From Chiridota heheva (lineage: Eukaryota; Echinodermata; Holothuroidea; Apodida; Chiridotidae), in the NCBI GenBank assembly GCA_020152595.1, contig JAIGNY010004520.1:2309001-2373000 (forward strand): a stretch of DNA of 64,000 nt. The letters run 5' to 3'. Each line of letters opens with the position of its first letter. Within the stretch, counting starts at the first letter, position 1. The notes beneath the pieces are model-generated. The model saw only the letters and a list, made by a program, of their open reading frames with translations. It ran no database searches and was not told where the DNA came from. Below are positions 1-10,258 of the stretch, in pieces. The translations under genes were made by a program, and so were the position numbers.

Positions 1-1481
1 AAGAGATATTCAGTTCCATTGTAGCTTTACAAGTCCTTTCATGGAACCATTCAAACCAAATGCAAAAATAACTCTGTAAGACTAATTAATTTATGGCACT
101 GTCCCAGACCTGTAGCCAGTAATTTAAAATATGTAAAATTTATGTATAAAAGGGCAAAAAATCATACAATTCCAGGTGCTTATCATTTCTTTAAATTTCA
201 AAAGGGCACTTTTTTAACAAAGCGTAAGGACCCGTGTCCTAAATTTCTTAATTGGTTTATATTTAAGGCTGTGTGTGCAATGTCCACTTGAGTAAATTCA
301 ATCTAACCTTCATTGAAATGTACACAACAAGCACTGTTACTCTGAGTACGGATTTGTTACACAGAAATCCCTAGCTGAGCACTGAACCAGTTGGGTCCCA
401 AAATAGGAGAGGGAGGGGGTGGAGGGGAGGGGAAGGTTCAACTGTGACCAATTTTTCTTTACAGTTTACCACAATAATTTGACTTTTAATTTAATAAGTA
501 CACCTGTATCAGACTGTGAATTTCTCAATGCCCGCAATCAATACTTTAGAAGTAAAGACGTTAAATAGAAGTCACTAGCAGCTGAATTTAAAGCACAAAA
601 TAAATAAAATAAAAAAGATGTTTGGGTGCATACATACATTGGCATAAATTTTACATACAATGTAAATTTTTGGGGCTTCAGCAATAACTTGGAAAAAGAA
701 CATCTTTTTTTTTTTTTTGGTGAATTTTGGAAGTACAATACTAAAGAAGGATATAATTTAAAGGGGCACTCTGCTTAAATATAAGGGTGTATTATTTTGG
801 GGTCCCTGAAATATACAATCATAGACATTTCTTGGATGTGATAGTGATACCAAACATTGATACCAATGTTCCATTTCTAATGAATTCTTACTGTAATTTA
901 TTTTTCAACGAAATGAGTACATCATTTATGAGTTTTCTGTCATCTCAAAATTCTCAATGACCTAGCAAAGAAAACCACAAGGTAAAAATATGTTGCCATA
1001 AAAAACATTATATAAAATCCACACAGCTAGTTTTTATCATTTTATATAGTCCTTAAATTATTGTTTTATATAGCCATATCAAATAATATATAACAATACA
1101 AATCCGCCATATATATCAATAGAATTGATATCTCTTTATTTAATTTTTTATTAAAATCAAGTTCATACATACCTGCTATATAGAATGTGTTGCGATTGAT
1201 CATGCATTATCCTGTGCTAAATGCATGAACGTATTACATCATGCACGCACACTATTGTTTTGGCAGCGCATCTAAAATTTCCATTGTTCTCGCGCGGTGT
1301 ACAATGAGCATATATTTAGACGACGAGCGATAATTGTACATGAGTTCATATTGTCATGATGTTAAAAAATAACTCCAAAAGTATTATTTTCTGTATTTTT
1401 TTTCAATGTATTTCCCCGATTTTTTTTTTGCGAATTTTAAAATTTTTTTTAAAATTAAGTAAATATATATATGAATATATA
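1..1481. other. AT-rich non-coding stretch
   Basis: I see no convincing exon. The stretch has a G-rich patch near 400-435 and AT-rich sequence elsewhere. The segment around 1187-1300 carries words (CATGCATTATCCTGT, AAATGCATGAACG) related to the arms of the foldback at 1482-1643, so it is probably a decayed relative of that element. Confidence 0.5.
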
Positions 1482-1643
1482 TTAATGAATAATACGCTAT
1501 AGTTTGGTACATAATAATGCATATAGAGGCTGGTTGCACACATATCGCTAGATGCACTCCAGCTCCGCCCTCGTGCATCACTCAATATGTGTCCAGCTTC
1601 TATGCATTATCCTGTACTAAACGCATAGCGTGTTATTCATTAA
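1482..1643. mobile_element. TTAA-flanked foldback MITE, 162 bp
   Basis: The two ends are long inverted repeats of about 50 bp. The left arm runs TTAATGAATAATACGCTAT and onward to about 1533. The right arm, read on the minus strand from 1643, gives TTAATGAATAACACGCTAT. About 58 bp lie between the arms. Both ends sit on TTAA, the target duplicated by piggyBac and Kolobok transposases, so a non-autonomous TTAA element is the simplest reading. There is no coding capacity. Confidence 0.7.
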
Positions 1644-1851
1644 CCCTTTACTATATACAAATTTATAACTTTATATGGTCATATCAATTTAATGGTCATA
1701 TTAAACTTTATTTTATATATGGCCAATTGGCCTTTATATAGATATATAAGGAATTTAAATCTGCCTCATATATCATGTATATAGAATTCATAATCTGGGC
1801 CATATAAATTTGTTTATATCAAGCCATATATGGGATTTCTGTAAGGGTTAA
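1640..1851. mobile_element. Possible second TTAA MITE abutting the first
   Basis: The segment starts TTAACCCTT and ends AAGGGTTAA, giving a 9-bp terminal inverted repeat that includes TTAA. It shares its left TTAA with the neighbouring foldback. The interior is very AT-rich (repeated CATATA and GGCCATAT words). The inverted repeat is short, so this is less certain than its neighbour. Confidence 0.45.
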
Positions 1852-1903
1852 TTAAGTCACTAAAAAGGTGTCACTCATAAGTTTATTCAAATAATTTCAG
1901 TTA

Positions 1904-2236
1904 TCTCCCTCCCCCCCCCCCACCCCCACCCACCCTCTCACCCCCACCCACCTCTCACCCCCACCCACCCTCTCACCCCCACCCCCTCTCATCCCCACCC
2001 ACCCTCTCATCCCCTCCCCACCCCCCACCCCACCCACCCTCTCACCCCCACCCACCCCTCATCCCCTCCCCACCCCCCACCCCCACCCACCCTCTCACCC
2101 CCCCACCTCTCACCCTCACCCCCACCCACCCTCTCACCCCCAACCCCCTCTCACCCTCTACCTACATCCCTCCTCCCCTCCCCCTCCCCCCCCCCCCAAC
2201 CCACCCTCTCGACCCCCTTCCTACCCCCACCCACCC
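1904..2236. repeat. C-rich minisatellite (CACCCTCTCACCCCCACC-like)
   Basis: A degenerate tandem array of an ~18-bp pyrimidine unit runs about 330 bp and is interrupted by homopolymeric C runs. The minus strand is correspondingly G-rich with many closely spaced G-tracts and could form G-quadruplexes. No coding potential. Confidence 0.9.
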
Positions 2237-2269
2237 TCTCACAAAAAATACATACACATACTAAACCAA

Positions 2270-2556
2270 AAGAATTCGACCCAGATCAACGATGATGACA
2301 ATTAGTGAACACACTATTACGATGACGGGGTCGTCGCCTGCGTATTCAGTTATGATAGTAACAATGCTATCACGAAACACTTAATACAACCAGGACGAGA
2401 ACACAGGCACGACTACGGACAGACATAACATCAACAACCACGTCAATGTCCACAGCCTTTCATAACCACTTGTGGTACACTGGCATGTCTACCCAACCCA
2501 GGCTTAAACCCAGGGCCTCGTGGTCTGTAGACAGGCATTATAACCGCTACACCACA
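2270..2556 (-). mobile_element. tRNA-derived SINE, family 1
   Basis: Read on the minus strand from about 2556 there is a tRNA-like head. It has an A-box-like GTGGTGTAGCGGTTATAATG and a B-box-like GGGTTTAAGCCTGG, as expected for an internal RNA polymerase III promoter. A conserved middle follows with CACAAGTGGTTATGAAAGG, then a 3' part containing GGCGACGACCCCGTC. A second copy of the same ~280-bp element lies at 35318-35600 in the other orientation. Two dispersed copies plus the box motifs make the SINE call fairly firm. It also shares its middle with the family 2 SINEs at 13.9 and 20.6 kb. Confidence 0.8.
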
Positions 2557-2716
2557 GTAGGTAGATTCCAAACCATGGCTAACAGTATTATAACTATTAC
2601 TGCAAAGACATTTTATGAGGACTTACTGGTACAAAACACATTCCATTCTGGCAATCAATATTTATTCAAAGGATATGCTCAATTCAAAGACAGGTACTCC
2701 AAAATCTGTTTGTAAA

Positions 2717-3538
2717 CACAGCCCAAAGGTTAACTGTATCAAGGAGTGAGTACTCACTGCAGTACAACCCATGTAAAAGTACAATGTACCTACAGTATGT
2801 AGTGTATCACACAATGTGACCTATAATGCTCTTTAGTATGGGGTACTTAGTGCATAATGTGTAAAGTACACAATAATATGTCTAGTTTTAGTTTGTTCAG
2901 AGGGAAAATTTACCTAGTGAAGCATGCACTTTCAATTTAATGAAGGGCATCAAGGAATATTGGTGTATAAACTATTTCATATCATGTTCCATTTAGCAGA
3001 TTTCTATTTGGAATTTTTGCAACAGATTTACACCTGGAAATTCCAGATATAAATCATAATTTGTATGTGTAAGGAAAGGTATATCCCATAAATAGATTCA
3101 GAAGTCAATGCCACAGTGCTGATAACCAGTGGTGCCGCCAGAACAAAATTATTGGGGGGGGGATAAAAATTGTATTTATAAGTGTGTACCGCCTTTTGGC
3201 ATCACAACGGCATGGGGTCTAGGGGCCCATTTAAAGGCCCCTGGTAGAGGCCAGGGCCCAGGGGCAAAGCCCCAGGAAGCCTGCATTTTTCGTGGTTTTG
3301 GTGGCAGGAAATTGCTTAACCACAACCAAAAGGTTTTGTGTTTCCGATGCTTTTTATTTCATAAGCTGATTGATTTGCAAAATTGTTCATAAACAACAAA
3401 TAAAAATGAACTATGGCTAAACACCGATAAATACGATTTGTGTCCCGCCATGCATGCAGCACATTCAGCAGTAATCCTCCGAAAATAGAAGTTTTAATTT
3501 TAAATTTTGAAAATAAAATAATGGCTAAGTTTGTCAAT
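2717..3538. other. Non-coding stretch with TE-like patches
   Basis: No exon recognised. 3063-3110 (AGGAAAGGTAT, then AGATTCAGAAGTCAATGCC) recurs in variant form near 16665, so it is a dispersed repeat. 3127-3300 is a G-rich patch with a GGGGCAAAGCCCC hairpin and resembles the ends of non-autonomous DNA transposons. The rest is plain AT-rich sequence. Confidence 0.4.
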
Positions 3539-3600
3539 TGTATAACTCACCCCTACACTCCCAGACAAAGTGAGTCATTGCACCAAGTTGGGTGACCAAA

Positions 3601-3659
3601 ACATGTATATTGACATGTTTTGTCAATATACATGTTTGTATATTGAAAAACAATATACA
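3601..3659. repeat. Two back-to-back hairpins sharing one stem
   Basis: The first hairpin has 15-bp arms, ACATGTATATTGACA and its exact complement, around a 5-base spacer (3601-3635). Directly after it, TGTATATTG and CAATATACA pair around AAAAA (3637-3659). The second stem reuses nine bases of the first. Both lie in the left subterminal part of the TIR element. Confidence 0.85.
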
Positions 3660-3739
3660 ATAACAATTGAGCAACTCTCTATAACAATTGACTCAACTCT
3701 CAGTAACTTACATGTAGGTGACTGACATTTCTTTTGAAA

Positions 3740-4295
3740 TGACTTAAAGTTTAAAGTTCAAAGTTCAACATTTGTATGGCGCCCTAAAATACATCAATGT
3801 ACAAAAAGGTGCTTTACAGTAAGAAACAGTTAGGACAAATTTGGATATGATCTACAAAACATGTGGGCTTTAAGTTTTCTTTTGAACGGAGATAAATTAG
3901 TGATCAGTCTCAATTTAACAGGGAGACTATTGCAAACCTTGATCCCAAATGTTGAAAAGCCCCATTTCTTGCCAACGAGTTTGAGCAATGGCTTGTTCTT
4001 AGTTGGTATGAAGCTGAAGAGCGCAGACAGTATCCACTCTTTCTTGTCAGTAAAGACTGAAGATATAATGGGGCTTCACCATGTAAAAAATGAAATACAA
4101 GTAATGCAAATTTAAACTCTATTATCTCTGGTACCTTCAACCAGTGTAGTTCTTGCATATGAATGGAAATGTAATCAAAATTTTCAGAGGTTAAATAAAA
4201 TACGACAAGCCATGTTTTGAATTCTTTGCAGCCGCCCAAGTAGATAATCTGGTGCTCCAGCTAAACCAGACTTACCCCAATCACTCACCTCTGTA
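3740..4295 (-). mobile_element. CR1/L2-type LINE, C-terminal part of ORF2 and 3' end
   Basis: Minus-strand translation gives, from about 4290 down, GAPDYLLGRLQRIQNMACRI. After one frame change it continues with QELHWLKVPEIIEFKFALLV, HFLHGEAPLYLQSLL and SGYCLRSS (about 4170-4000). This is the classic C-terminal signature of CR1/L2-group reverse transcriptases. The 3' end carries GGGCGCCATACAAATG followed by TTGAACT/TTAAACT repeats, resembling the GCGC-TATAAAT end and short-repeat tail of L2-like LINEs. It is 5' truncated, broken by at least one frameshift, and nested inside the TIR element. Confidence 0.85.
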
Positions 4296-4361
4296 CAAAG
4301 TGAATGGGTCTGAAGTAAATTGACTCACCCCACAGTCACTTGGTGACTGACAATTTGGTAC

Positions 4362-4383
4362 ATTGACGCACATGCGTCAATGA
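4362..4383. repeat. 22-bp palindrome
   Basis: CATTGACGCA, two central bases, then the exact complement TGCGTCAATG. It lies in the right subterminal region of the TIR element and may be a transposase-binding or structural motif of that element. Confidence 0.8.
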
Positions 4384-4432
4384 CTCACATTTGACTGACA
4401 TGCCAGGGGTAGTAGGGGTGAGTCATACAACT

Positions 4433-5086
4433 GCATAACCTAACAAGTGCATAACATACCTAAAGAGACAAATAGTCAATATGAGATGGATCTAAAAAGC
4501 TTGTCACCTACACAACATCAATGACTGTTGTCTAAAGCTTTTCTAGACATTCAAAATAATTGCTTCTTCAGTCTTTTTATTTCGAATGACAACTTCCTCC
4601 TCCCTCATTCTAAGAAACTTATCTAGCTGTTCTTATCAACAAAGCTTTTAGAAATTTTCCAACCACTTATCTAAAAGTAGATTAAAGTACTCCCCATGCA
4701 TGCCTTAACACAAACAACAGGCATCAACATTCTTTCAAATGCTTGGAATACAAAAAGGGTCACATTTCCTGCAAACTAGCAATTTCTTTTCGTATGAGAT
4801 GAAATTCTGCAGGATATTCTACCGATTTTACTAAAGGAGCACTAGATCGAAATGTGAGGGCGCTCGTTTTGCTAATTTCACAGATATATTATCACAAAAG
4901 AACAATAAACTTCATAATTTCATAGCCCACAGACGATGTGAGGACAAATTTTACTTCAAAATTCATATTAAGCAAAAATCGTTATATCATTGCGTGCTAG
5001 ATAAGCATTGGATTTTTGGGGACCTAAAATAGCCTCACTTTTCGGTTAAAAGATTATCTGTTCCGCAAATGAGAGTTCCTGCAAGA
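4433..5086. other. Non-coding, no feature recognised
   Basis: AT-rich sequence with no exon-like frame, RNA gene or repeat that I can support. Confidence 0.4.
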
Positions 5087-5400
5087 TTAAAGGAGACATA
5101 CTACACTGTAAAGTCAAATATTCAGTTTGATACTGTATATGATAGAGAACTAAAAAATAAACCAACTGCCAAAAACCCCATCACAAAATCGTATTCCCTT
5201 CTCTAGTTATCCAAGTTTGAAGTTGAAACATGGATCAGGGAGTTGGGAACTCGCTGCATGGACGCTGCCATTTTGTCTTATTTTGTGTTGAAATCATGCC
5301 AATGATGACAGTATCTCCCCTATGTGCTAGCACACATAATGTATTTCTTTAGAATTCTCTTCCCAAAATGCTTTACTTTTCTATGGGCTTGAATCATTAA
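5087..5400. mobile_element. Diverged relative of the 603-bp TTAA element
   Basis: It starts TTAAAGGAGACATACTAC and then follows the same order of words as the elements at 11635 and 42686: tatgatagagaac, ccaactgccaaaa, acatgg, tgccattttgt, then gtatttctt. It stops at TTAA (5397-5400), where a different TTAAAGGACTGG end begins. The right inverted repeat of the family is not visible, so the copy is truncated or overwritten. Confidence 0.5.
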
Positions 5401-6354
5401 AGGACTGGTGATATGTAGAAGCAAGTTTGCTTTAAACTAATGTTTGCCACTCACTGAATATTTAGTAACCCTTATTTTCCAAAATAATAATTGGAAAAGT
5501 GTGAAAATTGCATTATTTTCAAGTTCAGAATAACCACTTTCTGTGGCATCCGCATATTTATTTAAATATGTGACATTGCAAGTTGTAGACCCTCTGCAGA
5601 ACTGCCTATGTAAATCTGAACAAAGTAATTACAGACCTAAAATGTTGTCCGCAAAAAAGTTCGGAAATATCATCCTCTGCTAACTCGGATACAGAAAATT
5701 CCTTTTAAGAAATTGACGGATACATTATAGATCCCATAATGTACCTGAAGATACAATCCAACCATAAATGTTTGAGATATTATCGGGGAAGTTAAGCACT
5801 CTTGAGCTGGCGGAACGCTAACTTCCACAAACCCTTTGCAAACGCCTTCACAACACCACAGATTTAAGGTAGCTTACGAATACATTTTGGAAATGCCTGT
5901 CTCATCCGGTACATGCACTGATTCATACAATTCTCTTCTTTTCATCAAAGCTTTACCATCATGTGATCTATTTCCTAGAAATCACCAAACTGGAAAGCTA
6001 AAAGTTTAGGCCTACAAGTGGACTCGAGCTAGTAGTAGCCGATAAATATACACGAATACAAGAATAAGCCTACATACTGCCAGTCAGAGATAAAACATAT
6101 CACTGCACTGTCTAACTTAACACGTCACAAAATCTTAATAATAGAAATTAAACTAGAAAGTTAAGTCATTTATATAAGTGGCAAAAAGGGTTTTTTGTTT
6201 TTAGGATTGTAAAAGACAGACATTTTTCAAACTACATATGTATCAGAAAGTTGTTTCAAATTAAAAAATACATCAGTTGATACCAAAATTGCAACATGTC
6301 ATAATAATGTTGAAATAAAACAAAGAAATGCTATAATATTCTAATATGTACTGA
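5401..6354. other. Non-coding, no clear feature
   Basis: The stretch opens with TTAAAGGACTGGTGATATG, which looks like another TTAA-element end, but I found no partner end. No exon is supported. Confidence 0.35.
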
Positions 6355-6560
6355 ATGTTTAAAGGAGTCAAGCATGTTCATCTTATATGAAAGAGGACTT
6401 AAAAAGAAACAAAATGGTGAAGAAAGCATTCAAAAATCTTATTCTGTTAAGGAGATATTTCAGTTTGAAGTTTGGTATCATTTGTGTAGAAACGACTGAA
6501 ATCAGACTAGTTGTGATGTCATAGCCTCAGGGCTCAAAGTCTTTATGTATTCTATCCTAT
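6355..6560 (+). mobile_element. Dispersed repeat 'GGTCAAGCATGTCCATC' family, copy 1
   Basis: The segment carries catgttcatcttatatgaaa, agaaagcattcaaaaatc and gactgaaatcagactag. The same ordered words recur at 14252-14520, 50757-51290 and 57512-58080 (plus strand) and at 21500-21692 (minus strand). Fuller copies begin TTAAAGGATTAGTTCA, so a TTAA-type non-autonomous DNA element is likely. I could not find a clean right inverted repeat. Confidence 0.6.
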
Positions 6561-6596
6561 TTTGTCCTGCGATTTTGTGGCTTAAAAACCATGGGA

Positions 6597-6838
6597 AAAA
6601 CTGAATATAGGAAGAATAATTATAATACACCACCTGAAGAAAGTTTGAGGAAAAATAATTTAAATAGTGAAAAAAATAAAACAAACTTTCCTTAAAATAA
6701 ATAAATATGGGATATATCAAAAAAGTAGTAAAACTGAATATAGGATGAATAATTATAATACACCGCCTGAAGAAAGTTTGAGGAAAAATAATTTAGATAG
6801 TGAAAAAAAAAAAAAAAACTTTCCTTAAAATAAATAAA
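6597..6838. repeat. 132-bp tandem duplication
   Basis: The segment starting ACTGAATATAGG near 6600 is repeated from about 6732, with only a few substitutions and a length change in an A-run. The two copies are directly adjacent, so this is a local and probably young duplication. Confidence 0.85.
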
Positions 6839-6859
6839 GACTTTAAGGAATCTTAAAGA

Positions 6860-7125
6860 GGTGCAGTCGCTCAGTGGTTAAGGAGTCATGCTCGTATTCA
6901 AAAGATACCGGGTTCCATTCCCATCATGAGTGCTTCATTGTCCTTGCGCATGGCACTTTACTTGCTTCAGTCAACTTGCTTCAGTCAACTCAGCTGTAAA
7001 ATGAGTACCAGCACTGCTAGGGAGTTAATCTGCAATGGACTCCAAGGAGAGTCATGTACTCTTATCCGCTTGCGCTATTGAAACCAGGATAAGCACCGGC
7101 TATGTAAGAGCCTAATGGCTCCATA
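6860..7125 (+). mobile_element. tRNA-derived SINE, family 4
   Basis: The head has an A-box-like GTCGCTCAGTGGTTAAGG (6866-6883) and a B-box-like GGGTTCCATTCCC (6910-6922). It is followed by a tRNA-unrelated body with CCTTGCGCATGGCACTTTAC and CAACTCAGCTGTAAAATGAG. An internal pol III promoter plus an unrelated body is the hallmark of a tRNA SINE. The words TTGCTTCAGTCAAC are locally duplicated (6963-6990). No other copy is in the window. Confidence 0.75.
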
Positions 7126-8011
7126 GATTTAACTTTAGCTACATATGACATCATTTTTAGAGGGGCATATGAACAAAATGTAAGTTTATATTGACAGTAT
7201 TACTGTTATAATAAATTAGAAAATATATTTTAAATTATTTTGTACGATATAAAATTTCTTCAGATGACTTCTAATTATTATTACTACCATATTAAATGAA
7301 GACAAAGCCACACTCTACTTACTGTGTGTCTCTTTTAAAAGATATTTGTATTGGGCAAAATTACTGAAATTGCATGAAAATGCAGTAAAACCAGAATATT
7401 CTAAAAGATATTCCATAAAAATATAAAAAACTGAGTCAAACTTGACCATTTAAGAGCCATTTGGTGTAAATATATGCAAATATAAAAGAAAAAATTATGT
7501 GATTCCTTATATTCCATAAAGCAGCTCATTTCACAATAATGTTGTTAACTTTTACTTATTTTTGCTTATATTTTTGTATTTTTCTATCATCTAACACATG
7601 ACATCCCACATTCCATATCACCCTGTCCCACATACCAACCCTTCCTGTCTCACATCCCAATCCACTGTCTCACATACCAACCCACCCTGTCCCACATACA
7701 TAATAAAATGGGTAAAAGTCGAAAATTCTAAGGATTACTTTGCCTACAATTGCTAATCTTTCTTCAAAATAAATGGAGTTAAAAGCAGGAAGATGCCATT
7801 TCCCTGTTAAAGGCTACAATTCTAGCTCTGTTAAGTATCTAAACCCTACATCAAATCATAATCAAACATCAGTTTTAACATTTACAATCACATACCATTC
7901 TTATGAAAATTCACCTTTCAAAGCTCATAAAATATCTCCTTTTAGAAAAAAACATCATAAATCATCAGAGATGGAAAACACAAAACTGTTAAAAAATGTT
8001 TTAACTCTTTT
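7126..8011. other. Non-coding stretch with a small CCCACATACCAA array
   Basis: No exon recognised. 7605-7702 contains about four degenerate copies of a ~26-bp unit (CCCTGTCCCACATACCAA). The remainder is AT-rich. Confidence 0.5.
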
Positions 8012-8312
8012 CATAATGGAACGTGGATTTTTATGCAATTTACAGCTTCTTAGATCAAAGGAACTGTGGAGATATTATCACACATTTGACACGTTTGACT
8101 GTGTCGTTTCTGTCATCAAGATTTTATAATCTAGCAGATCAGGCTTTTAATATGTTTGACTGTATTGTTTCTGTCATCAAGAATCAAAGCAGAAGGTGTA
8201 TATTATCATACTGCACTGTACTCAGAATTTCTTTCCATAATGGAGCTTCAAATTTCATGCAATTTACAGCATATTTGATCAAAGGGATTTGTGGAGATGA
8301 CATCCACCTTTA
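8012..8312 (+). repeat. Interspersed direct repeats
   Basis: TTTATGCAATTTACAGC plus its flanks (about 70 bp, 8012-8080) recurs at 8237-8310. GTTTGACTGT followed by GTTTCTGTCATCAAGA occurs at about 8093 and 8155. An older tandem structure of mixed periods, now decayed, would explain this. Apparent open frames here are a by-product. Confidence 0.6.
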
Positions 8313-8355
8313 ATGGCATTGTTTTACTTGTGCAGATTTATAAGTATCAAAACGC

Positions 8356-10258
8356 TTGTTGTTGTTTTTTTTTTGATGTTTAACAGCATCGCAACAGTCA
8401 GAGTCAAATGTGGCAAGAGGGTGTCAGAAAACGAAGGTGCAAGAGTTAGGACGGTATGAATAATAAAGAAGCGGAATAGAGGTAAGAGAAGGGAAGGAGA
8501 AGAATGGTAGGATAGAAAAGGAAGGGAGTGTGGGTAAGGGTTAGATCAGGTGAAATAAGTTGCAATTGCAGAGGAAGTTATGATGTCGGGGGAGGGATTG
8601 TTCTTGAAGAGATCAGAAATGGAAGTGGAGGAGGAGAGGAGAGATCTGGAGTTTCAGAATGAGGGACAGGTTTAGAGGATATGCTTGATCGAGAGATCAG
8701 TGTTGCAAGTTGGGCAGACAGGTGAAGGGAACCGGAAAGGAGGAAGGAGTGGGTGAGAAAAGAGTGACCAAGGTGAATGCGGAGGAGGGTTGGTCCCGAC
8801 TTTGGGATTGATAGTGTAAAATTTGTTACTGGTCTCAAGATTCCAGAAGTCTTGCCAAGTCTTCTTGAGGTAGGTGGCAATGGTGAAGCGGAAGTCAGAG
8901 TGCGGAGTAAGGATAGGTGACATGTGGTTCAACAGAGTGTTGTTGGTGGCTCTGTCAGCATTCTCATTGCAGGGGATGCTGACATGGCTGGGAAACCAGA
9001 AAAATGAAAATTTTCTTCCCAGAGGAAGAGAGAGTGGGAGTTTGTTTAGGATTTGTAAGATAAATGGATTAGACAAGAGCATGTTGAGGATGCCACTTAG
9101 AACTGCTTTGAGAGAAGATGACAAAGCAGAGGCGGAAGGAGTCTCTGCGAAGTTAAGCACTAGGAGGATAGCCTTTGCTTCAGCAGAGTAGATGGAGGTT
9201 CCATCAGGTAACATTGAAGAAAGGGTTAGGCCAGGACAGACAGCGGCCGCTGTAGAGGAGCCTTCCTGAGTGGAGCCGTCAGTGAAGAGCAAGGAGTAGT
9301 CATGGAAGTGTCTACTGAGTTCGTAGTATTTGGAGCGAAAGAAGGCTGGGTTGTGAAGAGTTTTCATGTATGAGAAAAGGCCAAGAAAAACTTGAGGAGG
9401 GATAACCCAGGTGGGAGTGGGAGGGATAGTGTGCCTGGCTATCGAATAATGTTGATGTTGGCTTTGGGGAAATGAGAATGCATCCGGATACCGAAAGGTG
9501 GGGGGATGCATTTGTTAAGAGTGGAGAGGTTAGTGAAAGTAGGAGAGCGAGTGGAGTGAAAACATGGGTTCCATGGGTCAGTGGGGATGCAAAGAGCGAA
9601 GGAGAGACCAGCCATGGTACACCTGAGGTCAAGGGGGACTTCGTTGGCCTCAACATGACGACTGGTAATGGGGTAGTGGGGATGGCGCCAAGGCAGAGCC
9701 TTAGGGCGTTGTTTTCGATGACCTCAATGTGCCTCCAGTAAAGTTTGTGGGCAGAGCCGTAGATGAAGTTGCAGTAGTCCAGCTTAGATTTGAGAAGGGC
9801 GTGAAGGTGGGTGGGTAAGGTGAGATGATTGACTCCCCAGTCGGTGCGGGAGAGGACCTTGAGGAGATTTAGGGTTTTGTAAAAGTTGGTTTTGAGGCTG
9901 TTGATGTGGGGGAGGTAAGAGAGCTTGGAATCGAGAGTGACTCCAATGAAACGATGTTATCTTTGAGACGGAGATTGGGATGAAGGAAAAAGGAGTTGCA
10001 GTTGTTGAAATGAATGAGAACAGTTTTTTTTCTTTAGAGAAATTGAAGCCGTTGTTGTCACTCCAGCGAGCCAAGTTGTCCAGACATTTTTGAAGATTAT
10101 TAGTTAGCAAGCATGGAGAAGAAGAGCAGATGGCAAAATCATCGACATAGAGAGAGCACTTGATGTTGGGGGAGAGAGCTTTGGTGATGCTGTTGATTTT
10201 GAGGATAAAAAGAGATGGTGAGAGAATGTTGCCTGGGGGGACATCCAGGTGTTGGGTA
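8356..10258 (-). mobile_element. I/Nimb-like LINE relic: RT, RNase H and terminal Cys/His motif
   Basis: A 5'-truncated non-LTR retrotransposon on the minus strand. From about 10240 one frame stays open for roughly 100 codons with VPPGNILSPSLFILKIN, the catalytic YVDDF (10135-10149) and CLDNLARWSDNNGFNFSKEK. Another frame, 9511-8672 (279 codons), holds an RNase H domain: FTDGS (residues 76-80), SAEAKA with the catalytic Glu at about 111, and NENADRA near 182-188. It ends with CPTC...KHIL, followed by an in-frame stop before TCP, so the usual C-x2-C-H-C motif is interrupted. The position expected to hold the third catalytic Asp reads SSSLKAVL, so that Asp seems lost. The pyrimidine-rich 3' UTR ends in an A/CAA tail near 8360-8380. 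An RNase H domain restricts it to the I/Nimb/Ingi/R1-type clades. It is dead. Confidence 0.88.

Larger units (their letters stand above)
3534..4429. mobile_element. TIR DNA transposon relic containing a nested LINE
   Basis: The left end TTGTATAACTCACCCCTAC and the right end read on the minus strand, TTGTATGACTCACCCCTAC, match at 18 of 19 positions. Both subterminal regions are rich in TGACTCA-like words and hairpins (3601-3659 and 4362-4383). A LINE 3' fragment occupies roughly 3740-4295, so only about 350 bp belongs to the DNA element. I could not define a target-site duplication, and the superfamily is unknown. Confidence 0.6.

Noticed and set aside
2446..2715. 89-codon plus-strand frame
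   Set aside because: It lies antisense to the tRNA-like head of a SINE; the related frame at 35132-35431 is in the same position of the second copy.
8672..9511. 279-residue frame as a host gene
   Set aside because: FTDGS, SAEAKA, NENADRA and the terminal CPTC motif identify a LINE RNase H region, not a cellular gene.
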